Origin: Deltaproteobacteria bacterium ADurb.Bin151
GTDB taxonomy: Bacteria; Desulfobacterota; Syntrophia; Syntrophales; Smithellaceae
NCBI GenBank assembly: GCA_002070455.1
Contig: MWDG01000028.1
Location: 1 to 33,675 of the forward strand
DNA: 33,675 nt
Reading direction: 5' to 3'
The notes under the pieces were generated by a model. It worked only from the letters and a program-made list of their open reading frames with translations. It was not told where the DNA came from and made no database searches. Positions within the stretch are counted from its first letter, which is position 1; the number at the start of each line of letters is the position of its first letter. This document shows, piece by piece, positions 27,052 to 33,675 of this stretch. A program made the translations under genes and the position numbers.

Positions 27052-29100
27052 TTAATTTTTTCCGGGACCCAGAAGTTCCTGTATTTTTTTCAAAATATCC
27101 AGAGGCAGAACCGGTTTTTGCAAAAAATGAATTTCTCTTTCCATAAGATGATCAAAGTCAAGCATATTTTCCAAATACCCGCTCATGAAAATCACCTTCA
27201 CATCCGGCTTCATCGCTCTGATTTCACGGTAGGCTTCCCTGCCGTTTTTCTTCGGCATGATACCGTCAAGCATTACCAGCGATACTTTTTCTCTGTTTTC
27301 GCTGAACTGCTTCACTGCTTCCACGCCATCGGCAACGCCGATCACCTCATAACCCCGTTCGGTCAGTATTGTCGTGATCAGATCACGGATTCCCGAATCA
27401 TCCTCTGCAACCAGAATAGTTCTTGCCCCTCCCTGCTCGATGTATTCCTCTGTTTTGCTTCCATTCACATCTTCAGCGGCCTGAACAATCGGCAATAAAA
27501 TCCGTACTCGGGTACCTTTGCCGGGTTCGCTCTCCACGGTAATAAAACCATTGTGCCTGCTTACAATATTGTAAACAATCGTCATCCCCAGGCCGGTCCC
27601 CTTGCCGGGTTCCTTGGTTGTAAAAAAAGGTTCAAAGATCTTATCAAGGGTTTGCCGATTCATGCCCCTTCCCATGTCTGCCATCGTTATCTGGGCATAA
27701 GAACCGGTTCTGCCGTATCCATTGGATTTGATGAATTCCTGATCAATCTCTGTCATGTTTGTGGCAATGATAATTAATCCTCCGTCGGGCATGGCATCAC
27801 GAGCGTTGGTTGCCAGATTCATGATGACCTGTTCCAATTGGACCTGATCCACCAAAACAGAAAGTTTCTGGGATGTAAACTGGGTTTGTATTTCTATATT
27901 TTCCGGCATCAGTCGAAGCAGAAGTTTCTGAAAATCGGAGATTAAATCATTAACGTTGAAACAGGACAAATTTGTTGTCTGTTTCCGGCTGAAAGCAAGC
28001 AGGCTTTTGGTTATGGTCGCGGCTTTTTCCGAATAGTCCAGAATGTGCTTGATGTGCCCCCTGTTTGTATCATCATTCTGCATATTCAGATAAACCAGCT
28101 GGGCGTAACCGATGATTGCGGTCAGAATATTGTTGAAGTCATGCGCCACGCCTCCCGCCAGCTGGCCGATACCCTCGAGCTTTTGCGACTGGATCAGCTG
28201 TGCCTCAAGCTGCCTTTTCTCCGACGTGTCTTCCATGATCATCATCATGCTGTTGACGCGACCTTCGGGATTTTTCAGCGGCAACAGGGTCAGGTACGCC
28301 CAAAAACATTCACCGTCTTGCTTCTTGATTTGCATTTCACCACGCCAAATGTTATCCGCTCCGACACTTTCCCACGCCTCCTGAAAATCATCGGTCTGTG
28401 ATCCCGTTGGTTGAAGACTCTTGACATTTAATCCAATCATATTCCGAGGGGCATATCCGCTGATCCTGAAAAATTGCGGGTTGACATATTCTAAATTTCC
28501 GTTGACATCCATTAAGACGAACGCCACCGGACTTTCTTCTATGGACTGACTGAGTTTAAACAATTTTTCTTCAGTTTGCTTGTGCTTCTCAATCTCCTGG
28601 TTCAGGCGCCGGTTAAGCAGCTCCAGATCCAACACTTTTTTCTCCAGTTTACGAAACAGAATCTCATTATACTGTCTGAAAAATTCCATCTCCGATCCCA
28701 GCGGCTGATATTGTGCAGATTGAACAACATGATCCTTCTCAATGATTTCTTTGATCGTTTCAATAATAACATTCGGTTCCTGCGGCTTGATTATAAACAG
28801 ATCAGCACCGAGGTTTTTTGCAAACGTCTCATCTTTGGGATCGGTATAAGTCGCCGTGTAAAATATGAAGGGGATATTTTTGAGGTGATCATCAGATTTC
28901 CAGATTTTGCATAACGTGTATCCATCCATGACCGGCATAAGAATGTCGCTGATAATCAGATCCGGCGGATTTGCGTAAGCCTTGTCGAGGGCCGCCTGAC
29001 CGTTTTGGGCGGACATCACCTCCATTTGATGACCCCCGAGCACCTTTTCCAGAATATAGCGATTTTCCGCCACATCATCGACAATCAGCACTTTTTTCAT
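27052..29100 (-). CDS. Hybrid histidine kinase: receiver-PAS-HisKA-HATPase-receiver
   Basis: The 682-residue protein has an N-terminal receiver (about 1-125: [11 protein letters not shown], Asp in [13 protein letters not shown], Lys in FIIKPQEP), a helical linker, a PAS domain (about 178-300) and HisKA with intact [14 protein letters not shown]. The HATPase domain has [21 protein letters not shown] and GKGTGLGM, and a second receiver follows (about 560-678: Asp in [12 protein letters not shown], Lys in FLQKPV). G1 reads ADMGRGM with the Asp kept. No membrane segment is present. Both receivers are complete, so it can act as a multi-step phosphorelay. It lies last in a four-gene cluster, 15 nt after the lone receiver gene. 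Its end is 17 nt from the convergent DUF4185 gene. Confidence 0.95.
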   Translation of the reverse strand: MKKVLIVDDVAENRYILEKVLGGHQMEVMSAQNGQAALDKAYANPPDLIISDILMPVMDGYTLCKIWKSDDHLKNIPFIFYTATYTDPKDETFAKNLGADLFIIKPQEPNVIIETIKEIIEKDHVVQSAQYQPLGSEMEFFRQYNEILFRKLEKKVLDLELLNRRLNQEIEKHKQTEEKLFKLSQSIEESPVAFVLMDVNGNLEYVNPQFFRISGYAPRNMIGLNVKSLQPTGSQTDDFQEAWESVGADNIWRGEMQIKKQDGECFWAYLTLLPLKNPEGRVNSMMMIMEDTSEKRQLEAQLIQSQKLEGIGQLAGGVAHDFNNILTAIIGYAQLVYLNMQNDDTNRGHIKHILDYSEKAATITKSLLAFSRKQTTNLSCFNVNDLISDFQKLLLRLMPENIEIQTQFTSQKLSVLVDQVQLEQVIMNLATNARDAMPDGGLIIIATNMTEIDQEFIKSNGYGRTGSYAQITMADMGRGMNRQTLDKIFEPFFTTKEPGKGTGLGMTIVYNIVSRHNGFITVESEPGKGTRVRILLPIVQAAEDVNGSKTEEYIEQGGARTILVAEDDSGIRDLITTILTERGYEVIGVADGVEAVKQFSENREKVSLVMLDGIMPKKNGREAYREIRAMKPDVKVIFMSGYLENMLDFDHLMEREIHFLQKPVLPLDILKKIQELLGPGKN

Positions 29101-29115
29101 ACCCGTCCGCCTCGA

Positions 29116-29487
29116 TTATTTTTTAATCAAATGAAGTTCGACTTCCGACATGAACGTTTCAGGATTAATCGGTTTCTCGATGTACCCATTGCATCCCGAT
29201 GACAGGGCTTTATCACGGTCGCCAACCATGGCATGAGAAGTTACGGCAACGATAGGAATTTTTGCCGTTGATGGATTGGCACGGAGGTTTTGGGCAACCG
29301 CATAGCCGTCCATGACCGGCAGCTGAATGTCCAGCAGGATCAGGTCCGGCTTCAGCTGATTTGCCGCTTCAATTCCTGCCTGACCGTCGGTGGCGACATG
29401 AACCTGGTATCCGTTTTTTTCCAGGATAAACTTGACCAGGTAGAGGTTTTGCTCATTGTCTTCGATAACCAGAATATTCTCTTTCAT
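29116..29487 (-). CDS. Single-domain response regulator (DivK/CheY-like)
   Basis: The 123-residue protein is one receiver domain and nothing else: ILVIEDNEQNLYLVKFIL, phospho-acceptor Asp in LILLDIQLPVMDGY, Thr in VAVTSHAM, Lys in YIEKPINPETF. The ED-N-x-x-N start and the PINP ending are typical of DivK-like shuttle receivers. All catalytic residues are present. It lies 3 nt after the EvgS-like kinase gene and 15 nt before the hybrid kinase gene, with AAGGAAGGG before its ATG. It probably carries phosphate between the two kinases or controls one of them. Confidence 0.95.
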   Translation of the reverse strand: MKENILVIEDNEQNLYLVKFILEKNGYQVHVATDGQAGIEAANQLKPDLILLDIQLPVMDGYAVAQNLRANPSTAKIPIVAVTSHAMVGDRDKALSSGCNGYIEKPINPETFMSEVELHLIKK

Positions 29488-29490
29488 AGT

Positions 29491-31182
29491 TTACCCTTCC
29501 TTTTTTAAAATCAGGCTAAAGGTACTTCCTTTGCCCCATTCGCTTTCAACACGGATTTCGCCTCCCAAAAGGTGCGACAGCTTCTTGCAAATGGAAAGTC
29601 CCAGACCCGTACCGTCATACTTCCTCGTAATCCCGGATTCAATCTGCTGAAAAGCAGTAAACAACAAACCCATATCTTCCTGCCTGATACCGATCCCCGT
29701 ATCCTTCACGTCAATGACAATATCATCCCCCCGCACCTCACCCTGCAGACGCACATATCCCTGCTCTGTAAACTTGATGGCATTGCTGATCAAATTCAGC
29801 AAAATCTGCTCCACCCGGCGCCGATCACCCGTAATGGCACCGATTTCAGGGGCTACCGTCGATGAAAACTCTATCCCCTTCTTATCCGCCAGAGGCTGCG
29901 AACTCTTCATGACTCTCTCGATCGATTCCCGTAAGTCAAACGGTTCACTGATTACATTGAGCTGTCCGGCTTCGATCTTTGAAATATCCAGAACATCATT
30001 GATGAGATCCAGCAAGTGCCGCGCGCTGTTGTATACCATCCCCAGCTGCTTGGCCTGCTCCTCATTCAACGGACCGCCCAGCTTCTGCAAAAGAATGCCC
30101 GTAAAACCAATGATCGAATTCAACGGCGTCCGCAGCTCGTGCGACATCGTCGCCAAAAAGGCCGACTTCAACCGGTCCGCAGACTCGGCCTTCATCCTGG
30201 CTTCCTCCAACTGCGCCGTCCGCTCGATAATCCGCTGCTCCATTTCCTGATTGATTTGCCAAAGCTCGCGGGTTCGCGCATTTACCTGACGCTTCAGAAT
30301 GAAGCTTCCCGCAAGGCTCGTTAGCAAGGCAACGCCTGCAATCAGAGCCAGGATCTGCAACCATAAGGGAACCTTAAAGCGAACCTTTTCGGATGTCCAT
30401 CGACGCAGAGAATTATAATAGGGCGATTGCATGTCTTTTTTCAGAACGGATAAATGGCGGTCAATGGCTTCCAACAGTTGCGTTTTATCATTCTTTTGTG
30501 CCGCAAAAAAGAGGGCGGAGGGTTCAAATACAACTGCCGTGTCCACAAGGCCGTATCGTCTGGCATGCATGGCGCCGTAAAACTGATTCGTTACAGCTGC
30601 ATCCACTTCTCCCCGGGCGGCCATCTCAAACATTGTTTTGTAATGCTGAACGGGAACAAGTTTAATACGCAGCCCAAAGCCCTGGCTGAAGCGTGTAAAA
30701 GCCTCCTGTTGAACCGATCCTTCCAGTATGGCAATGCGCTTTCCATTCAGGTCCAGTATCGACCGAATCCCGCTGTCTTTGCCGGCATAGGCCTGAAACC
30801 AAGAGGAGAGCACCTGGATTTTATGGAAAGAGAATTTCTTGTCCCGTTCAGCCGTAAAGGCCACATCCGGCATCAGATCTATTTCTCCCCGGTCAAGGCG
30901 ATCCAGTCTCTCAATCCACGTTCCCGTCACATATTCAAGGTCCCAGTCTTCCTGCTTGGCGATATACTCGATAATATCAATAAAGATCCCCGATGGCTTG
31001 CCGGATTCGGACGTAAACACCTTGGGCGCATTTTCGTAGACACCGACCCTTACAACGCGGTTCTCCGCCCAGGCAAACGCAGCCATCAGCAGAATCAGCA
31101 GCAAAATGAATAACCCTTGTAAAAGCTGACCGGCAATGGCTTTTTTGTATGGTTTGTCTATCAGTGTCATTTTCGTTGACAT
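29491..31182 (-). CDS. EvgS-like sensor kinase with periplasmic solute-binding domain
   Basis: The 563-residue protein has an N-terminal signal/anchor (about 18-40) and a periplasmic SBP_bac_3 domain (about 42-275: VVRVGVYENAPKVF, then SGIFIDIIEYIAKQ, and later IDLMPDVAFTAERDKKFSFH). A transmembrane helix (about 283-305) and a coiled coil follow. HisKA has intact ATMSHELRTPLNSII, and HATPase has NLISNAIKFTEQG, DTGIGI and GTGLGLS. It lacks a receiver of its own; the lone receiver gene follows 3 nt later. The ligand is likely a small polar solute such as an amino acid, inferred from the fold only. I chose the ATG at 31182, 11 nt after the DUF2490 gene stop, with AGGA 9 nt upstream. Upstream in-frame starts overlap that gene. 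Confidence 0.93.
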   Translation of the reverse strand: MSTKMTLIDKPYKKAIAGQLLQGLFILLLILLMAAFAWAENRVVRVGVYENAPKVFTSESGKPSGIFIDIIEYIAKQEDWDLEYVTGTWIERLDRLDRGEIDLMPDVAFTAERDKKFSFHKIQVLSSWFQAYAGKDSGIRSILDLNGKRIAILEGSVQQEAFTRFSQGFGLRIKLVPVQHYKTMFEMAARGEVDAAVTNQFYGAMHARRYGLVDTAVVFEPSALFFAAQKNDKTQLLEAIDRHLSVLKKDMQSPYYNSLRRWTSEKVRFKVPLWLQILALIAGVALLTSLAGSFILKRQVNARTRELWQINQEMEQRIIERTAQLEEARMKAESADRLKSAFLATMSHELRTPLNSIIGFTGILLQKLGGPLNEEQAKQLGMVYNSARHLLDLINDVLDISKIEAGQLNVISEPFDLRESIERVMKSSQPLADKKGIEFSSTVAPEIGAITGDRRRVEQILLNLISNAIKFTEQGYVRLQGEVRGDDIVIDVKDTGIGIRQEDMGLLFTAFQQIESGITRKYDGTGLGLSICKKLSHLLGGEIRVESEWGKGSTFSLILKKEG

Positions 31183-31193
31183 GGCCTTCATTC

Positions 31194-31871
31194 CTAATAA
31201 TTGATGGTTACATGAAATCCGATGAGCTGACGTGTCCATTGCCACCCACTGTTGATGTTGGATAGATCAATACGATAATAAGGGCCAATGGAAACATGGC
31301 TTCCAATCTTCCTGGAGATACCCAGTTTTATTCTGTTCAGCATAAGCGCCTTGTCATGATTCTCATAGAACGCTTCCCATCCGATATAGGGCTGCAGCTG
31401 AAAAATCAGATCCGGCCGGGAAATAACCAACGTGTTTTTAATTCGATAATCATTCCATTGGGGTGTTATCCTGTATTCAAAACGGATCTGGTTTGATATT
31501 TTGAAACCGTAAAGAGCAACCTGTGTGTTCATGTTGATGCTTGGTTTTTGTTCAAGTTCCCAGTGACGTTCATCATCCTTTGAATATCCCTGTTGATAAT
31601 AGATCAGAAATGAAAGCCATGAAAGCGGCGTCTGATACTGCAGTCCGATCCCCCATTCACCATAATTATAATTTGAAATATTTTCATTGGCCTGGATAAA
31701 TACATAAGATACGGCCTGAAATTGTTCATTGAACGTGTAGGAGAAATTAAGATCCGTCCGCAAAGATGTGTCATGATCTGCGTAAAGGCGCGGCACATGA
31801 AAACACATCAGCAGCAGCAATCCCGGAACAATTTTTATGCCGCACACAAAGGGGCTCTCTCTTCGCTCCAT
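31194..31871 (-). CDS. DUF2490 outer-membrane beta-barrel protein
   Basis: The 225-residue protein has a signal peptide (hydrophobic core VPGLLLLMCFHV, cleavage probably near LYA) followed by alternating strands rich in Tyr, Trp and Arg: LRTDLNFSYTFNEQFQAVSY, GEWGIGLQYQTPLSWLSFLI, ISNQIRFEYRITPQW, QPYIGWEAFYE and RIKLGISRKIG. It ends in FHVTINY. These fit the DUF2490 family of small outer-membrane barrels. GAGGG precedes the ATG. It is the first gene of a cluster with a sensor kinase that carries a periplasmic solute-binding domain, so it may supply or sense the same solute; that link is inferred from position only. Confidence 0.8.
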   Translation of the reverse strand: MERRESPFVCGIKIVPGLLLLMCFHVPRLYADHDTSLRTDLNFSYTFNEQFQAVSYVFIQANENISNYNYGEWGIGLQYQTPLSWLSFLIYYQQGYSKDDERHWELEQKPSINMNTQVALYGFKISNQIRFEYRITPQWNDYRIKNTLVISRPDLIFQLQPYIGWEAFYENHDKALMLNRIKLGISRKIGSHVSIGPYYRIDLSNINSGWQWTRQLIGFHVTINY

Positions 31872-32266
31872 CGATCCCTCTTACGCAACGATTCAGCAAG
31901 CTTATTGCAGAATAAAAGATTGTTTACCTGTACCCAACTGTTTTTGGCTCATTGTGCTTTGTTCCCCGGCTTACAAGGCTTTTGATTTGCCTTCCAATTC
32001 AACCCCTGGTTCAATCCGACAGGATCGCATACCGGAGCATGCTTTTATAATAAAATGGAGAGTTTGTTCATTATACATGCCGATTTCATATCGCCTTTGT
32101 GTGAACCGGCAATTTATGGGTTGCGGTTAATCGATGACGGAGAAAATATCCCCTGCCCTTTTAACGGTATCATGCCATATTTGTTAAATAATTGCACGAA
32201 TATTAATTTATTTGCCCGGATCAGATTTTCATTTTTACGAACAGAAAATCTGATAAATAAGAATGA
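31872..32266. other. Gene-free gap upstream of the DUF2490 cluster
   Basis: No gene is convincing here. A perfect TATAAT on the minus strand (32075-32070) could be a -10 for the DUF2490 cluster. No -35 stands at the right distance, and the leader would be about 190 nt. The only clear structure is the inverted repeat at 32220-32254. Confidence 0.4.
32220..32254 (-). terminator. Inverted repeat after the iron-sulfur flavoprotein gene
   Basis: ATCAGATTTTC (32220-32230) and GAAAATCTGAT (32244-32254) form a perfect 11-bp stem with a 13-nt loop, starting about 12 nt after the flavoprotein stop. Its position suggests a transcription end. The stem is AT-rich and lacks a following U-run, so the call is tentative. 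Confidence 0.45.
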
Positions 32267-32836
32267 TTATTTTGCTGCCAGCATTTTTCCGAGATTGTAT
32301 GCATCCTGCATTAATTTTTCATTCAATCGAATTTCGCCGGCGTCCATGGCACTCCCGTAGACCATTCCAACAAGAGAAGACCGTGTAAATCTATACGCAT
32401 CCTGAAATGTTCGCAAAGCGTTGATGCAGCCGGATCTGACAGCATCTTCATCACCGTATGACATGGCAACGGCAATCCGCTTGCCCCGAAAGGGATCATG
32501 GTGGTAGGCAGGTAGCGCAAAACAACGATCCATGAATATCTTGGTCTGTGCGGACATGGTAAACCAGTAGACGGGGCTGGCAATGACCCAGGCGTCTGCC
32601 TTGATCAGTTTTGCATAAATTTCCTGCATGTCGTCATCGATAGAACAGCCCTTGCTTCCTTTCTTCTGACAGGTCATACAGGCCTTGCAGGGAGCAATGT
32701 TCTTACCGTGCAGATAAATGGTTTCAACTTCAGCTTTTTCTGATATTGCCCCCTGGCTGATCTGCTGGGCCAAAATGGCACTGTTTCCTTTTTTTCTCGG
32801 ACTGCCCAGAATGACTAAAACATGGTTTGTTTTCAT
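32267..32836 (-). CDS. Iron-sulfur flavoprotein (NADPH-dependent FMN reductase fold)
   Basis: The 189-residue protein has the flavodoxin-like FMN-binding start HVLVILGSPRKKGNSAIL (about 5-22). A compact Cys motif CxxCxxCx7C follows (C50, C53, C56, C64), the pattern of the archaeal/anaerobe iron-sulfur flavoprotein Isf, which holds a [4Fe-4S] cluster. The later FMN-site segment IASPVYWFTMSAQTKIFMDR is also typical. Family members move electrons between ferredoxin-type donors and small acceptors such as oxygen or peroxide; the partner here is unknown. The start at 32836 has the strongest ribosome site in the window (GAGGAGGT) and overlaps the upstream gene stop as ATGA. The upstream in-frame start at 32884 is unlikely. 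Confidence 0.92.
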   Translation of the reverse strand: MKTNHVLVILGSPRKKGNSAILAQQISQGAISEKAEVETIYLHGKNIAPCKACMTCQKKGSKGCSIDDDMQEIYAKLIKADAWVIASPVYWFTMSAQTKIFMDRCFALPAYHHDPFRGKRIAVAMSYGDEDAVRSGCINALRTFQDAYRFTRSSLVGMVYGSAMDAGEIRLNEKLMQDAYNLGKMLAAK

Positions 32837-33201
32837 TTTACCTCCTCTATGGGGATGAAATTCGCGTGGGCCAGCCATCGCCATCTGCCCCTGGATTTTA
32901 CAAAGACGGACAATCTCTGCGACGGTTTTGTCAGGGTGTGTTTCCCATCAATGAGTTCCTGCGCCCTCACGGTATACGTTACAACCATCAGAGACTGCTC
33001 CTGTGTCATCTTGAAGTCGCTTAGATAATATTCCCCCATGTGCAGACCTTTGAGGGTTGTGATCTCCTCTTCTTTATTTCTGCTTCCATCCTGGTGAACA
33101 GACTGAAACGCAGGATGAATAAATTTATCAATATCGTCCCATTGCTGTTTCTTGATTTTTTCAAACAGTTCAATGATCAGTTTTTCTCCTTCCGTCATCA
33201 T
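32833..33201 (-). CDS. NTF2/SnoaL-like (DUF4440-type) small protein
   Basis: The 122-residue protein has the helix-then-sheet layout of NTF2-like proteins: KLIIELFEKIKKQQWDDIDK, FIHPAFQSVHQDGSRNKEEE, then strands YYLSDFKMTQEQSLMVVTYT and RLSVFVKSRGRWRWLAHANF. This is the DUF4440/SnoaL type, a cone-shaped fold used by ligand-binding proteins and small enzymes; no active-site set is clear. AAAGGAG precedes the ATG pair at its start. Its stop overlaps the flavoprotein start by 4 nt (ATGA), so the two are translationally coupled and probably act together. Confidence 0.8.
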   Translation of the reverse strand: MMTEGEKLIIELFEKIKKQQWDDIDKFIHPAFQSVHQDGSRNKEEEITTLKGLHMGEYYLSDFKMTQEQSLMVVTYTVRAQELIDGKHTLTKPSQRLSVFVKSRGRWRWLAHANFIPIEEVK

Positions 33202-33429
33202 CCGTCTCCTTTACTGCAAAAAACTACAAGTTTTAATAAGTACGGCATCATCATACACAACTCTTTTACCGGTCACCACCAATTTTCATATATCGTTAAA
33301 CCTGATTGAACATTTAATTAAAAAAAGAGGTAAAAAGTGCATTCTCCAGTAATCCCTGCAATAATAGCTTAATCATAATACTCCATAATATCAATATACT
33401 ACAATATATTTTCATTGTTTTTCAAATTC

Positions 33430-33445
33430 TGGCACGCAAATTTCA
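33430..33445 (+). promoter_or_regulatory. Near-consensus sigma-54 promoter element
   Basis: TGGCACG (33430-33436) is followed after four bases by TTTCA (33441-33445). The consensus is TGGCACG-N4-TTGCA, so the -24 part is perfect and the -12 part differs by one base (the G of GC is T). The start would be near 33456, about 38 nt before the ATG at 33494. The missing -12 G lowers confidence. A TATAAA at 33450-33455 offers an alternative sigma-70 reading without a clear -35. Confidence 0.4.
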
Positions 33446-33493
33446 TTAGTATAAAGGCAAATAAAACAAAAACCCTCAAGGAGGTAACAGATC

Positions 33494-33675
33494 ATGAAAA
33501 AGACATTCGGAACCATCGCAGCGGCGGCAGCAGTAGTTCTTTTAACGGCAACCTTTGGATTCGCAGAATATGCGGCAGCGGGAGCGGCGAATTTCCCGTA
33601 TTTCCAGCTGGGCTGCCTGATTGTAGGCGGGTTGATTCTGGTCAGCCTGAAGAGGAAGTATGACAAGATGTATAC
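33494..33675 (+). CDS. Small signal-peptide/membrane protein (partial at window end)
   Basis: The first 60 residues are visible and the frame is still open at the window edge. A signal peptide (MKKTFGTIAAAAAVVLLTAT, cleavage near GFA) is followed by a short Ala/Gly stretch. Then comes one strongly hydrophobic segment (about 36-52: FPYFQLGCLIVGGLILVSL) and a basic end KRKYDKMY. This is a small exported protein with a single membrane helix. I do not recognise the family. AAGGAGG stands 9 nt before the ATG, an excellent ribosome site, and a near-consensus sigma-54 element lies about 50 nt upstream. It may be the first gene of an operon beyond the window. Confidence 0.75.
   Translation, partial: MKKTFGTIAAAAAVVLLTATFGFAEYAAAGAANFPYFQLGCLIVGGLILVSLKRKYDKMY

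Noticed and set aside
27018-27060. TGATCA-TG-TGATCA repeat between the DUF4185 and hybrid kinase stops as a terminator
   Set aside because: The stem is only 6 bp of a self-complementary hexamer, overlaps a stop codon, and is likely chance.
33415-33663. 82-residue ORF on the plus strand in another frame over the final gene
   Set aside because: It lacks a ribosome site, and its frame gives a Ser/Arg-rich product. The frame from 33494 has a strong ribosome site, a signal peptide and a membrane helix.

Overview
The window looks like a chromosomal segment of an anaerobic Deltaproteobacterium (Desulfobacterota). A Syntrophobacterales/Syntrophaceae-like organism is my best guess, but it is an inference. 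The reasons are moderate G+C, a dense set of PAS/hybrid histidine kinases and an NtrC-type regulator, an ADP-forming acyl-CoA synthetase, an iron-sulfur flavoprotein, and an N-type rotary ATPase operon. I found no rRNA, tRNA, CRISPR array, transposase or phage gene.

Region by region. Positions 1-1537 (+): the tail of a receiver-domain protein, then a PAS histidine kinase whose phospho-acceptor His is replaced by Lys. Positions 9485-1532 (-): a complete ATPase operon in the order beta, epsilon, AtpQ, AtpR, a, c, b, alpha, gamma. This is the N-ATPase order; there is no separate delta gene, and b has a delta-like tail. A cytidylate-kinase-like gene and a small ORF follow closely. Two short inverted-repeat elements sit between operon genes. 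Positions 18353-9951 (-): a PAS kinase with a degenerate receiver (Asp to Glu) overlaps an NtrC-family regulator by 4 nt, followed by a TPR/beta-barrel outer-membrane protein and a large FecR-domain secreted protein. Positions 18652-20754 (+): an ADP-forming acyl-CoA synthetase with a strong sigma-70 promoter. Positions 22199-20895 (-): a PAS protein with a thoroughly degenerate histidine-kinase core.

Positions 22200-22814 are a long AT-rich control region with two large palindromes built from ATTTCAT/ATGAAAT. Positions 22815-27034 (+): a DUF748 (AsmA-like) envelope protein and a DUF4185 lipoprotein. Positions 31871-27052 (-): a four-gene phosphorelay cluster with a DUF2490 outer-membrane protein, an EvgS-like kinase, a lone receiver and a double-receiver hybrid kinase. 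Positions 33201-32267 (-): an NTF2-like protein translationally coupled to an iron-sulfur flavoprotein. From 33494 (+): a small signal-peptide/membrane protein, cut by the window edge, with a near-consensus sigma-54 element upstream.

The most unusual theme is signalling proteins that have lost specific phosphorylation residues: two kinases without the His and one receiver without the Asp. They sit beside intact phosphorelay genes, and two of them share a nearly identical PAS sensor. The TPR-barrel/FecR pair is the best candidate for a little-described export or surface system.
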